Positions 33,961-42,627 are shown, counted from the stretch's first letter. The stretch: DNA of 64,000 nucleotides from Chryseobacterium sp. VAUSW3 (GCF_002205795.1 NZ_NIUY01000001.1:1054001-1118000), one strand, 5' to 3'. Program-made: numbers and translations. The notes: generated by a model from the sequence alone, not told the origin.

Positions 33961-34890
33961 TTACTTTTTTTGGAGGCTATATTTTACTGTTTTTACCAAC
34001 TGCAAAAACAGGATTTTGTAATCTTTAGAAATTTCAAATCTTTCGCGGATACTTTTCAAAAGGTTTTTGTGGAAGATAGGCAACGGAAATTCTTTTAAGT
34101 AATAGTATTTGTTGATTAGCTGGTCCAGATCTTTAATAATCTGATGGTTTGCTCTGGTATCGTTGTTTTGCTTTTTAATATTTTTGAAAATTGAAATCGA
34201 TGTTCTAAGTTTTTTTTCTATTGCCAGTGAACTGTAAACGCCGCCTTCATGCAGTCTGTAAACGCCTACTATTTTATTGAAAGCTCTTCCTTTTCCGAAT
34301 TCAAGTAGATGGTAAAAATAATAAAGATCTCTGTAATTTGGGTAAATATTTATCCATTTTAGATCAAGAAATTCCCGGCGGATGAGGTAAGTGAAAGTTT
34401 GTGTGGGTCTTTCGGTGAAAAAAGTTTCCTGTGTATAATCTACAAGTTCTTTATTCTCAAAAATTAAATCTTTCCCGTCGTTCGCAATTTTTCCGGAGTC
34501 TTGGTGAAGCACTAAATTTCGTGCGGTCGTCATTACAAATTCAGAATTTTTTTCTAGGAAATCATATTGAAACTGAAGTTTATTAGGACATGTCCAATAA
34601 TCATCCCCTTCGCAATAGGCCAAGTATTTTCCTTTAGCTTTTTGAAATGCAAATCTTTGATTTTCAATAAAACCGATGTTGATATCGTGTAGGAAGTAAC
34701 GAATGATTTCGGGATATTTTTCGGCATAAGTTTTAATGATCCTGTCTGAATGATCTGGTGAAGCGTCATTGCATATTATGAGTTCGAAAGGAAAATTCGT
34801 GTTCTGCATCAAAACGCCATCAATCGCTTCCTTAAGATAAGGAGCGTGGTTGTAGGTGAGCATGATTACTGAAACCAATTTATCCGCCAT
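33961..34890 (-). CDS. Glycosyltransferase family 2 (GT-A fold)
   Basis: 309 aa. Opens KLVSVIMLTYNHAPYLKEAI. ELIICNDASPDHSDRII is nucleotide-binding, and YLAYCEGDDYWTCPNKLQ has the acidic motif in the CEGDDYW form typical of many LPS and capsule transferases. The C-terminal half is Lys-rich and helical (KKLRTSISIFKNIKKQNND) and may bind the membrane. It overlaps the next upstream gene by 11 nt. The neighbouring asnB start is 4 nt downstream. Confidence 0.93.
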   Translation of the reverse strand: MADKLVSVIMLTYNHAPYLKEAIDGVLMQNTNFPFELIICNDASPDHSDRIIKTYAEKYPEIIRYFLHDINIGFIENQRFAFQKAKGKYLAYCEGDDYWTCPNKLQFQYDFLEKNSEFVMTTARNLVLHQDSGKIANDGKDLIFENKELVDYTQETFFTERPTQTFTYLIRREFLDLKWINIYPNYRDLYYFYHLLEFGKGRAFNKIVGVYRLHEGGVYSSLAIEKKLRTSISIFKNIKKQNNDTRANHQIIKDLDQLINKYYYLKEFPLPIFHKNLLKSIRERFEISKDYKILFLQLVKTVKYSLQKK

Positions 34891-35722
34891 GTTTTTTTTT
34901 TCTTAATTTGAGGAGAAAGCGATTAAATGAAAACCTCCTGAGAAAATTTAGTTCCTTTTGAACATTTTGATGTTCCCATTTCAATTTTTCAATTTCTTTA
35001 ATCATCAGCGACGGGTTCCCGTAATGCTCAAAGAAAAGATTTTTATTTTTGGTATAAAGATACAGCACTGTATCGTTATAAGTACCATCTTTAAAACCTT
35101 CTGTATTGCGGGCGTTTTCTTCTTTAATGCGGTATAGCAATGCTCTGTAATTCAGGCGTTTTACCTTGTTTGGCCTTAAGGAAGTAAGTCTGATGTAAAA
35201 ATCCCAGTCTTCAAGATGCGTCATATTCTCATCAAAGCCTCCAACTGTTCTCCAGTCTGATTTCTTGAAAATACTGGGGCAGAAGATTACATTGCCGTGC
35301 AGTATTTTTTTCATCGTGAAGTCTGCCAGATTCCAGTCTCGTTCCTCGCGGCCAAAAAAACGTCCCTGTGCAGTTACTACCATTAGTTGAGGATCTGCGC
35401 TAAATTCGTCCATTGCAAGTGAGATATAATCCCTCTCAATAAGGTCGTCAGCATCCAAAGGAAGGATGTATTTGCCCGAAGCTTTTTCAATTCCTCTGTT
35501 TCTGGCTCTTGAGACGCCACCGTTTTCAAGTTGGATATATTTGATATCTGGATTGTGTTCTAATATTTTCTTAATAACATCATAAGAGTGATCGGTCGAT
35601 CCATCATTTACAATGAGTATTTCTATGGCACTGTAGGTCTGCCCCAAAACTGATTCAACGGTTTCTTCAATATAATCTCCCTGATTGTAACAGGGTATTA
35701 CCACACTTACAATTTCTTTCAT
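34880..35722 (-). CDS. Glycosyltransferase family 2 (GT-A fold)
   Basis: 280 aa. SVVIPCYNQGDYIEETVES, ILIVNDGSTDHSYDVI and GKYILPLDADDLIERDYI give a canonical GT2 domain; THLEDWDFYIRL is the base region with ED. The C-terminal basic tail LLKLRKKKHGG suggests membrane association. The start overlaps the stop of 35719-36663 by 4 nt. Confidence 0.93.
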   Translation of the reverse strand: MKEIVSVVIPCYNQGDYIEETVESVLGQTYSAIEILIVNDGSTDHSYDVIKKILEHNPDIKYIQLENGGVSRARNRGIEKASGKYILPLDADDLIERDYISLAMDEFSADPQLMVVTAQGRFFGREERDWNLADFTMKKILHGNVIFCPSIFKKSDWRTVGGFDENMTHLEDWDFYIRLTSLRPNKVKRLNYRALLYRIKEENARNTEGFKDGTYNDTVLYLYTKNKNLFFEHYGNPSLMIKEIEKLKWEHQNVQKELNFLRRFSFNRFLLKLRKKKHGG

Positions 35723-36663
35723 TTTTTATTGTTTTTCAGTGCGTAATAGCGGTATCTGGTTTTTAGAAGCGCAGGATTAAAAACGGCGCTTGTAATAAAC
35801 AGCCGGTACTTTTTCAGCCCGCTTGCAGCAGCTATCCTATTGGAGAGATATTTATTCTTGAAAAGAGCCACAACATCTGCGGGCATATCTTTTTTTGTAC
35901 AACTCCATTTGTACAAAGATTCATATAATAGCGCATTGTGATAAAAAAACTTTGTCGAGTAGTTGGTTACTTTTGTAATGCTGTTGTTTTCGTGGCCTGT
36001 CCTGATGGCGACAGGACGGTCTATAATTCCGGTCTTTAAATTCTTTTCCCAAGCCAGTTTTATGGTGAATTCTTTGTCCTCCCCAATACCCATTTTTTCA
36101 TCAAGCCGCAGATTTTCCAGTGCTGATCTTCTTACTGTAAGTGCGATCATAGAGAAAAAGGAACCGAAACCTCCTTTCATGCCTATAAGCCCGTAAAATA
36201 TATCTTTTCCTTCAGCCGGAAAATTAACCGTGGTAAGGCCAACACCTCCAAACTTAGCCAAGTACTGCTTTTTGCCTTCTTCCGTAACAAACTCCGTGTC
36301 TAACGCTCCAAAAACCCCGTCAACTTTTGGATCTTTGAAAATTTTCCTCTCCGCATCAAAACGGTTCGGAAGCCAGTAATCATCAGCATCAAGGAAAGTA
36401 ATAAATTCCTGAGTAGCCCGGTCTATTCCCAGATTTCTTGTGGCAGATACACCGTGATTCTTTTTGTCGGGGTGCTGAAGAACTTTGATTTGTGTAAATT
36501 CTTTGGAAAGATCGTGCGCAATCTGAAGAGAATCATCCTGAGATCCATCATCAATCAGCAGGATTTCCCTAACTTCCGAAAATTGGATGCAGGAATTCAC
36601 GGCTTTTTCTAAAAAAGCTGCGGCGTTGTAAACGGGGATGATAACAGTGATGCCGTGGGTCAT
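35719..36663 (-). CDS. Glycosyltransferase family 2 (HGAGA subgroup, copy 3 of 3)
   Basis: 314 aa. GITVIIPVYNAAAFLEKAV, NHGVSATRNLGIDRA, FLDADDYWLPNRFDAE and IGEDKEFTIKLAWE are the subgroup motifs; NHGVSA replaces the NHGAGA of the two relatives. It shares the middle region KDIFYGLIGMKGGFGSFF and the C-terminal LKTRYRYYALK. Base composition here is close to that of the rest of the window, unlike the next two genes upstream. Both ends overlap neighbours by 4 nt. Confidence 0.94.
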   Translation of the reverse strand: MTHGITVIIPVYNAAAFLEKAVNSCIQFSEVREILLIDDGSQDDSLQIAHDLSKEFTQIKVLQHPDKKNHGVSATRNLGIDRATQEFITFLDADDYWLPNRFDAERKIFKDPKVDGVFGALDTEFVTEEGKKQYLAKFGGVGLTTVNFPAEGKDIFYGLIGMKGGFGSFFSMIALTVRRSALENLRLDEKMGIGEDKEFTIKLAWEKNLKTGIIDRPVAIRTGHENNSITKVTNYSTKFFYHNALLYESLYKWSCTKKDMPADVVALFKNKYLSNRIAAASGLKKYRLFITSAVFNPALLKTRYRYYALKNNKK

Positions 36664-37562
36664 TTTAATATTTTACAAAGTATTAAGTATGTTTTGGGAA
36701 GCGCTAATATTTTTTTATAAAGTCGCAAATAGTAATACATTTTAAATAAACTGAATCCTAAAGGTGTATTAAAATGATATCGATAATAAATTTGATTATT
36801 GATGATTTTTATTAGTGATTCCTTAGTGAGATTTTTGTAATGTTTTTTAATCAAGTATTTTTCTGAAGCAATTTTTGCATTTTTTTTCTCCAGTTGGTTG
36901 TCTGTTCTTCCGGATATATTTTCGTTGCTAACTCTTACAAGAACCTTTGAATTTCTAATGAAATATATGTATTTTCTTTCACTAAACTCCAAGACTGCTA
37001 CATCATCGGTTGCCCAAGCCAAAGGAAATTTTTTAAAATTAAACTTTAAATATTGTTTTTTTCTAAAGATATGCTCAGATAAACTAGATCGTTCCGCTTT
37101 CATAATTTTGTATCCAATATTATCTGCCGGATCTATTAATTGCTCATAATCGGTAAAATCCGTTATTCGTTCTCCGTTTTCATTGATCCAGCATTGCGAA
37201 AATTTCACAACATTACATTCTTTCTGAATAATTACCGGCATGTCTTTATAAAATTCTTCCACGAAATTCTCCGAAATCACATCATCGTCGCCTAAAATAT
37301 GGAACCATTCTTCCGTTACATTCTCCAGGATTCTTTCCCACTGCATTGCGAGATTTTTGCCGCCAAGGTTTTCTTTGTAATCAATATAATTGTAACTTCC
37401 ATCGGGGAAATATTTATCAATGAGCGGAAATGGATCATCGGGACTTGCATCATTTCCGATATACAAAGTGAACCTTTTATCAGTTTGGGACGCAACGGAT
37501 TTTAGCGTTTCTTCGAAAAATACCATCTTGTAGTACGGAATTACAATTGCCAGTTTATTCAT
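36660..37562 (-). CDS. Glycosyltransferase family 2, in an AT-rich cassette
   Basis: 300 aa from the ATG at 37562 (NKLAIVIPYYKMVFFEETL); an ATG two codons upstream at 37568 is equally possible. TLYIGNDASPDDPFPLI and WFHILGDDDVISENFVEEF (acidic motif as GDDD) fit the family. The C-terminal third is rich in Lys, Tyr and Asn. In lines I counted by hand the DNA is only about 27% G+C, well below the 45% of the neighbour at 35719-36663, so it may be of separate origin. Overlaps its neighbours at both ends. Confidence 0.9.
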   Translation of the reverse strand: MNKLAIVIPYYKMVFFEETLKSVASQTDKRFTLYIGNDASPDDPFPLIDKYFPDGSYNYIDYKENLGGKNLAMQWERILENVTEEWFHILGDDDVISENFVEEFYKDMPVIIQKECNVVKFSQCWINENGERITDFTDYEQLIDPADNIGYKIMKAERSSLSEHIFRKKQYLKFNFKKFPLAWATDDVAVLEFSERKYIYFIRNSKVLVRVSNENISGRTDNQLEKKNAKIASEKYLIKKHYKNLTKESLIKIINNQIYYRYHFNTPLGFSLFKMYYYLRLYKKILALPKTYLILCKILK

Positions 37563-38491
37563 ACCCATAAAACATTATTCAAATTTACTTTGTATTTTTT
37601 CTTAAAAAGCCAATAAAGGAGGATTGCTTTCTTGTGAAAGAAATTAAATTGATGAAGATGCTGCTTGATGAATTCGCTGCGCAATTTTTCAAAAACAGCC
37701 AGAATTTTCTCTTTTTTTACAAATTGAAACTGATATTCAGCCCACATTTCTTGCTTTTTAATGAGATAATCAACCTTTTCTAAATGATGTCCAGAACTGT
37801 AGAAAAGATGGGTCAATTTTTTAATAAAGCCATTGGCAGTAGTTTCTGCGCCAATTTGTTGAGCATCATGAATACGGTAATAACCTAAAGTTTCATCAAT
37901 TAATCCTAGCTCATTTGTCATTGCAAAAATTAATGCAAGTTGATAATCATGCAAAGCAATTTCTGGAATTTCATCGAGGTTGATTCTTTTATTTTTTTTA
38001 AAGGCAAATGAAGCTCCGGTTGCTAGATTTTCTATCGTTAGAAGATGATTGGGTAAATTTTTACCGTGATTTTGGGCATTGAAAGCGATATAATCCCAAA
38101 TTGTTGCGCTTAAAGGTTTTTCATTAAAAAGTTCAAGATTATGGAAAACAGCTTTAAGGTTGCCATTGATTTCGAAGTAATTTATAATTTTTTCAGTTTT
38201 GTTCTTAAACCAAATATCATCTTGGTCACAAAGCAATACAATTCCGTCTTGACAAAGATTAATCGCTTTTTCAAAATTTTTTATAACACCTAACTTTTCG
38301 GAATTTTTGTATAACTTTATAATAGAGTTCCCTTTTTGAAATTTTTCAATTATTTGCATGGTTTTGTCGGTAGAACCATCGTCACAAATAACAATTTCAT
38401 CTACAGGGACTTGCTGGCTCAGAATGCTTTCGAGCTGTTCCGCAATATATTTTTCCCCGTTAAATGTGCACAAGGCGACGGATAAAATCAT
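37559..38491 (-). CDS. Glycosyltransferase family 2, rhamnosyltransferase-like, in an AT-rich cassette
   Basis: 310 aa. SVALCTFNGEKYIAEQLESI, IVICDDGSTDKTMQII and GIVLLCDQDDIWFKNKTEK are the marks of the rhamnosyltransferase-like GT2 group (TFNGxxYIxEQLxSIxxQ, CDQDDxW). LHDYQLALIFAMTN is the acceptor region. The donor could be rhamnose or another deoxysugar; this is a family tendency, not proof. Hand counts of single lines give about 25% G+C. There are 38 nt between it and the FkbM gene upstream. Confidence 0.92.
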   Translation of the reverse strand: MILSVALCTFNGEKYIAEQLESILSQQVPVDEIVICDDGSTDKTMQIIEKFQKGNSIIKLYKNSEKLGVIKNFEKAINLCQDGIVLLCDQDDIWFKNKTEKIINYFEINGNLKAVFHNLELFNEKPLSATIWDYIAFNAQNHGKNLPNHLLTIENLATGASFAFKKNKRINLDEIPEIALHDYQLALIFAMTNELGLIDETLGYYRIHDAQQIGAETTANGFIKKLTHLFYSSGHHLEKVDYLIKKQEMWAEYQFQFVKKEKILAVFEKLRSEFIKQHLHQFNFFHKKAILLYWLFKKKYKVNLNNVLWV

Positions 38492-38529
38492 TTTTTTTCT
38501 AATCTTGTATTAAGAAATAATAATTCAAA

Positions 38530-39378
38530 TCATATTTGATCCCTATAACACAATATATTGAGTTGTTGATTAAATGATCTTGGTTTTTCATTACAGAAAG
38601 GAAATCTTATGGTTTCAGCAGCAAGTCTAATGTAATACTGAAACCCGGCATTTTTGAGTAGGTTAAGTATTTCTCCTAAATTTTGCTCCTCTCCAATTAA
38701 CCCATGGTATTCTAAAAATAAATTTTTCACATTTGCTAATTTATCTTTAATGTCAAAAATTAAAGCATTTTCTGCCCCCTCTATATCTATTTTAAGAAAA
38801 TCGATTTCTCGATTTAGGTATTTCTTAATGTCAACAGCCTGAATCTTGATGATATTGTTTTTTTTACCAAAATCGGTAACCAAAGAACCGGCAAGAGCTC
38901 CTTCAGAAAAAAATTCGAGAGTGGTATCTTCCTTCCAAACTGCTTTCTTTTCAATATTGATATTTACGTGATTAGGAATCGAAGCAAGGTTTTTCTTTAA
39001 AGTGTTAAAAATATTTTCGTCAGGTTCAAAGGCAAGGATTTCTGCTTCGGGGTAAAGTGTTTTGAAATATGCTATGCTTAGTCCAATGTTTGCCCCACAA
39101 TCAATAATGTATGGATTTTTTTTATCACTAATAAATCTATAAATTTCATCGTTAAACAATTCATCTATAGAATGGATAAATGAAGGGCCATGCGTAAAAT
39201 GAAACGGTTTTCCAAAAAAATCAGCCACTCCCTCGGTAAATGGGGGGTAATTGAGCAACCTTAATCTTTCTGCAGGGGTGATGCCGGTTTTTGGATTGAC
39301 CAAATGTTGAGCAATCTGGTTATACCTTTCGACTTTGTAAGCCGCTAACAGAGTTTTGATTTTATTTTTCATAATCAT
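38530..39378 (-). CDS. FkbM family methyltransferase
   Basis: 282 aa from the ATG at 39378, whose ATGA overlaps the wzt stop; a TTG at 39384 is also in frame. SAM-binding motif I is IIDCGANIGLSIAYFKTLYP, followed by EILAFEPDENIFNTLKKNL. IDFLKIDIEGAENALIFDI is the FkbM signature. FkbM enzymes O-methylate sugars and natural products. Coupling to wzt suggests that it caps or modifies the chain end that the C-terminal domain of Wzt recognises (inference from E. coli O8/O9a-type systems). Strongly AT-rich (about 28% G+C in a counted line). Confidence 0.93.
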   Translation of the reverse strand: MIMKNKIKTLLAAYKVERYNQIAQHLVNPKTGITPAERLRLLNYPPFTEGVADFFGKPFHFTHGPSFIHSIDELFNDEIYRFISDKKNPYIIDCGANIGLSIAYFKTLYPEAEILAFEPDENIFNTLKKNLASIPNHVNINIEKKAVWKEDTTLEFFSEGALAGSLVTDFGKKNNIIKIQAVDIKKYLNREIDFLKIDIEGAENALIFDIKDKLANVKNLFLEYHGLIGEEQNLGEILNLLKNAGFQYYIRLAAETIRFPFCNEKPRSFNQQLNILCYRDQI

Positions 39379-40601
39379 TGCCAAGTATATCTTCCGAACA
39401 CTGATCCATAATCATATTCACCATGTTTGGATAGATATGAGTCAGAATCAGTCACTACAAATTTACACACATCTTCCACTACGTCTAATTGAGCAATTTT
39501 AGGCTGATTAATGAATGCGTGTATTGAATATTTGCCTCTCACCAATGTTTTGGGTTCTATTTTAAGGGTCATTATTTCGCTAATGTATTCTCTTTCACAA
39601 GAAAACACCCTTCGTTTTCTAGAATCTAATATCGTCACGAAGAAGCTTGCTTTTGCATTTTTGTTGTTGATGTCTATATTAAATTTGAAATTGATAGGTT
39701 CGTCATAATGATATTCTTTGGAAACAGTACCATCTGTTTTGGTAACTTCAATTTGCTTTATATACATTTCCTTGTTGATGTTATTATCATTATTTAGATA
39801 AATTACATCATCATTATCGGCGGTCAGATAGGTTGCTACGGTTTCTCTAATTTTTCCATTATATTCAACGATGCCTTTGTTTAAAAGTATTCCATTATTG
39901 CAAATCTGCGAAACTGCATTTAAATCATGACTCACAAACAAAACCGTCCTGCCTTCGCCCTTACTTACATCGCCCATTTTGCCGAGGCATTTTTTCTGGA
40001 ATTCGGCATCGCCTACCGCTAAAACTTCATCTACAATCAGGATTTCGGATTCCAAATGTGCGGCCACGGCAAAAGCCAGACGGACGTACATTCCGGAAGA
40101 ATATCTCTTCACGGGGGTGTCAATATATCTTTCAACGCCGGAAAAGTCTACAATTTCATCGAATTTCCGGGTGATTTCTTTCCGGGTCATTCCGAGGATT
40201 GCGCCGTTCAAATAGATGTTTTCGCGGCCCGTCATTTCCGGATGAAAACCGGTTCCCACTTCCAGAAGTGAGGCAATACGGCCGTTGGTGTAAATTTTTC
40301 CGGTTGTCGGTTTGGTGACTTTACTTAATAATTTCAGCAGCGTGGATTTTCCCGCACCGTTTCTGCCGATAATTCCTACCGCGTCGCCCTGGTCGATCTC
40401 AAAATTGATATCGCGCAGGGACCATACATATTCGGAGTTTCCTTTTGAACTCCGGTCGTTCGCTTCACCAATTTTCAGGTAAGGATCTTCCTTGCCGCGG
40501 ATCTGTGCCCAGAAACGGTTCAGGTCGTGCGAAAGCGTGCCGGTTCCTACCTGGCCCAGGCGATATTGTTTTGATATATTTTCTGCTTTTAATGCGAGCA
40601 T
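39375..40601 (-). CDS. wzt: Polysaccharide ABC transporter ATP-binding protein with Wzt-type C-terminal domain
   Basis: 408 aa. The nucleotide-binding domain covers about residues 1-240: Walker A IGRNGAGKSTLLKLLS, signature YSSGMYVRLAFAVAAH, Walker B ILIVDEVLAVGDAEFQ and the switch His in LFVSHDLNAVS. From about residue 245 to the end there is a beta-rich domain (INFKFNIDINN, ASFFVTILDSRKRRVFS, YSIHAFINQPKIAQLD) like the Wzt C-domain that selects the completed glycan. DNA for the ATPase part is 45-53% G+C in counted lines, while that for the C-domain is 25-32%. The change falls near 39,900, at the domain boundary. It pairs with the permease 26 nt upstream. Confidence 0.94.
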   Translation of the reverse strand: MLALKAENISKQYRLGQVGTGTLSHDLNRFWAQIRGKEDPYLKIGEANDRSSKGNSEYVWSLRDINFEIDQGDAVGIIGRNGAGKSTLLKLLSKVTKPTTGKIYTNGRIASLLEVGTGFHPEMTGRENIYLNGAILGMTRKEITRKFDEIVDFSGVERYIDTPVKRYSSGMYVRLAFAVAAHLESEILIVDEVLAVGDAEFQKKCLGKMGDVSKGEGRTVLFVSHDLNAVSQICNNGILLNKGIVEYNGKIRETVATYLTADNDDVIYLNNDNNINKEMYIKQIEVTKTDGTVSKEYHYDEPINFKFNIDINNKNAKASFFVTILDSRKRRVFSCEREYISEIMTLKIEPKTLVRGKYSIHAFINQPKIAQLDVVEDVCKFVVTDSDSYLSKHGEYDYGSVFGRYTWQ

Positions 40602-40627
40602 CTTTTGGCTGAGGTTTAGGGAAAGGA

Positions 40628-41476
40628 TTAAACAGTGTCCATGAAACTTTTTTCCACTTTGTTAAACACGACAGTTCCTGTTGCCAACAATACAAAGATA
40701 ATGACGGAACTGGTGAGGAGCATTACGGGTGAGAAATCTCCGGAACCCAGCCAGCCGTATTTAAAACATTCGAAAATTCCGGTGAGTGGATTATACACGG
40801 CGATTTTTTTCCAGATGCCTGAAAGTGACGAAAGCGGATAAATTACCGGTGTGGCATACATAAAAAGGCTCACCCCAAATCCGAGAAGCATCTGCAGGTC
40901 GCGGTATTTTGTAGTGAGCGACGAAATAATCATTCCTGCGCCCATTGCAAATGCAGCCATCAATATTATTAATAAGGGTGTTGCAAGTAACCATACATTT
41001 GGAGTGATATCACCTTTGGTCAAATAATAGAGCCACACCAAAAGGAAAAGTAAAAACTGTACACCGAACCGCATAAGATTGGAAATTACAATCGTGATCG
41101 GCATTACAAGCCGCGGGAAATATACTTTCCCAAAAATTGCAGCATTCGCCGTGAAAACACTGGAGGCGCTGGTTAAGGAAGTAGAGAAGTAATTCCAAAG
41201 TGTCACCCCGGAAAGATAAAAGAGAATCTGCGGCAAACCGTCTGTTGAAAGACCTGCAATCTTACCGAAAACCACGACAAAAACAATGGTGGTTAAAATT
41301 GGATTGATGAAAAACCAAACAGGTCCCAGAATTGTCTGTTTGAAAGATGAAACGAAATCCCGCTTGACAAACATGTACACCAAATCCCTGTATCGCCAGA
41401 CTTCGCCGAGTTTCAGGTCGAACATGGAATGGTCAGCTTCAATGGTTTCGGTCCACTGCTGTTTTGGGTCGCTCAT
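40628..41476 (-). CDS. wzm: Polysaccharide ABC transporter permease
   Basis: 282 aa, ABC-2 type permease with about six helices. The amphipathic N-terminus (YRDLVYMFVKRDFVSSFKQT) precedes ILGPVWFFINPILTTIVFVV, the hallmark of Wzm/TagG permeases. Later motifs are FGVSLFMYATPVIYPLSSL and YNPLTGIFECFKYGWLG. With wzt it exports a lipid-linked polysaccharide across the inner membrane. It has its own candidate -7 box at 41499, so wzm-wzt could be transcribed apart from the membrane protein upstream. Confidence 0.95.
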   Translation of the reverse strand: MSDPKQQWTETIEADHSMFDLKLGEVWRYRDLVYMFVKRDFVSSFKQTILGPVWFFINPILTTIVFVVVFGKIAGLSTDGLPQILFYLSGVTLWNYFSTSLTSASSVFTANAAIFGKVYFPRLVMPITIVISNLMRFGVQFLLFLLVWLYYLTKGDITPNVWLLATPLLIILMAAFAMGAGMIISSLTTKYRDLQMLLGFGVSLFMYATPVIYPLSSLSGIWKKIAVYNPLTGIFECFKYGWLGSGDFSPVMLLTSSVIIFVLLATGTVVFNKVEKSFMDTV

Positions 41477-41498
41477 TTGTGAAAGAATAAATTTTTAT

Positions 41499-41506
41499 CA
41501 AAAATA
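41499..41506 (-). promoter_or_regulatory. -7 promoter box upstream of wzm
   Basis: Minus strand TATTTTTG, an exact TAnnTTTG match, 22 nt before the wzm ATG at 41476. It lies in the 37-nt gap after the membrane protein gene. Confidence 0.5.
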
Positions 41507-41513
41507 AGGTAAA

Positions 41514-42491
41514 TTATTGAAATTTCCTGCTATCGGTGTGACTCAGGAAGAGGGAAGTAAGAAATATCGGAATATAAAGCCGTACTTCGTAAAGAATTCC
41601 CGCGTAAAAACACATGGCAATATATGGTATAGAAAGAAGATGGAAAACAATGATGTTCTTGATGGCATTCCGATCTTTCGCAAGCATAAGAGGAAGAACA
41701 AAAAATACTGCCCAAAACAAAAGTCCCAGAATGTTTTTGGGTTGAGAAAAATTCTGAAAAAGGAGATTTCCGTCATTCGTGGTGAAACTGCCATTCATCA
41801 GCCGCATTCCAAAATAGGTGAGGATAAAAGTGATTCCCAAAACCGCTACAGGAATCAAAGTTTCCTTTTTCAATCCAAATTCCGAATACAGTAAAGTTCC
41901 GGCGAGTGCAAGTGATAATGCAGATGATTCTCTGTTCAACGTAGAAACCGCCATCATCAAAACTAAGATTGCCAGATTTGAGACTGCGTTTTTTTCCAGA
42001 TATCTGAGGAGGAACAGGAAAAAAAGCAGGAGGAAAAAGTAACTGGAAACATCGTAGGGAACAATCACAAACTGCGAGAATGCTGTTGCGAAAACAGCTA
42101 CCGCGATCATCAGCAACTTTTCCGAAGATGTGGCGACGAAATTTTTAGTTTCCGTAATTAAAACCATCATAGCTGAGCTTAAAACCAGAAAAAAAGTGTT
42201 GAGGAGAAAGAAGGAAAGATACATTTTCGGTTCTGCATCTGCGTCGAAAAATTTCAGTTTAAAGATTGAATAATCAATATTTAAAGTAGATAAAAATTCA
42301 TAAATCCAGATTAAGAAATATCCGCTTAAAATTCGGTGCTGGTAAATTCCGGAACCGAACTGTTGCTGAAATTGTGTGTAATTTAAAATCTTTGAAGAAT
42401 AAATATTTCCAAATGACAAATACACAAAACTATTGATCAGGAAAGCCAATAATGTTGCGAAAACGAGTTTGGAAAATAAATTTAGTTTCAA
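41514..42491 (-). CDS. Polytopic membrane protein of unknown function, TTG start
   Basis: 325 aa with about nine or ten hydrophobic helices. There is no ATG upstream within the frame before the promoter box, and the first internal ATG would remove two helices, so I use the TTG at 42491. FQQQFGSGIYQHRILSGYF and STLNRESSALSLAL (polar, with Arg/Glu in loops) are the most distinctive parts. It resembles membrane proteins found in glycan loci (EpsG-like or GT-C-like) but lacks a motif I can name, so neither polymerase nor glycosyltransferase function can be claimed. It is the first gene of the polysaccharide operon, read from a consensus -7 box. Confidence 0.75.
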   Translation of the reverse strand: MKLNLFSKLVFATLLAFLINSFVYLSFGNIYSSKILNYTQFQQQFGSGIYQHRILSGYFLIWIYEFLSTLNIDYSIFKLKFFDADAEPKMYLSFFLLNTFFLVLSSAMMVLITETKNFVATSSEKLLMIAVAVFATAFSQFVIVPYDVSSYFFLLLFFLFLLRYLEKNAVSNLAILVLMMAVSTLNRESSALSLALAGTLLYSEFGLKKETLIPVAVLGITFILTYFGMRLMNGSFTTNDGNLLFQNFSQPKNILGLLFWAVFFVLPLMLAKDRNAIKNIIVFHLLSIPYIAMCFYAGILYEVRLYIPIFLTSLFLSHTDSRKFQ

Positions 42492-42538
42492 TTCAGGTGT
42501 TTTTTTAATAGAGAAATACTGTCTTCCGTCGATCGTTG

Positions 42539-42546
42539 CAAATATA
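42539..42546 (-). promoter_or_regulatory. -7 promoter box at the head of the polysaccharide locus
   Basis: Minus strand TATATTTG, 47 nt before the TTG at 42491. It is divergent from the rimP box at 42620. Likely the main promoter for the long minus-strand operon. Confidence 0.55.
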
Positions 42547-42619
42547 AATAATTTACCGCTTGTTGCCTGATTGGGAATCAGTGATTCTTTAGAGAGTTTG
42601 CAGTGTTATCAAAAATTTG

Positions 42620-42627
42620 TATATTTG
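42620..42627 (+). promoter_or_regulatory. -7 promoter box for rimP-nusA-infB
   Basis: Plus strand TATATTTG, an exact match. It places the transcript start near 42632-42634, so the message has a leader of about 65 nt that contains the hairpin at 42651. Confidence 0.6.
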
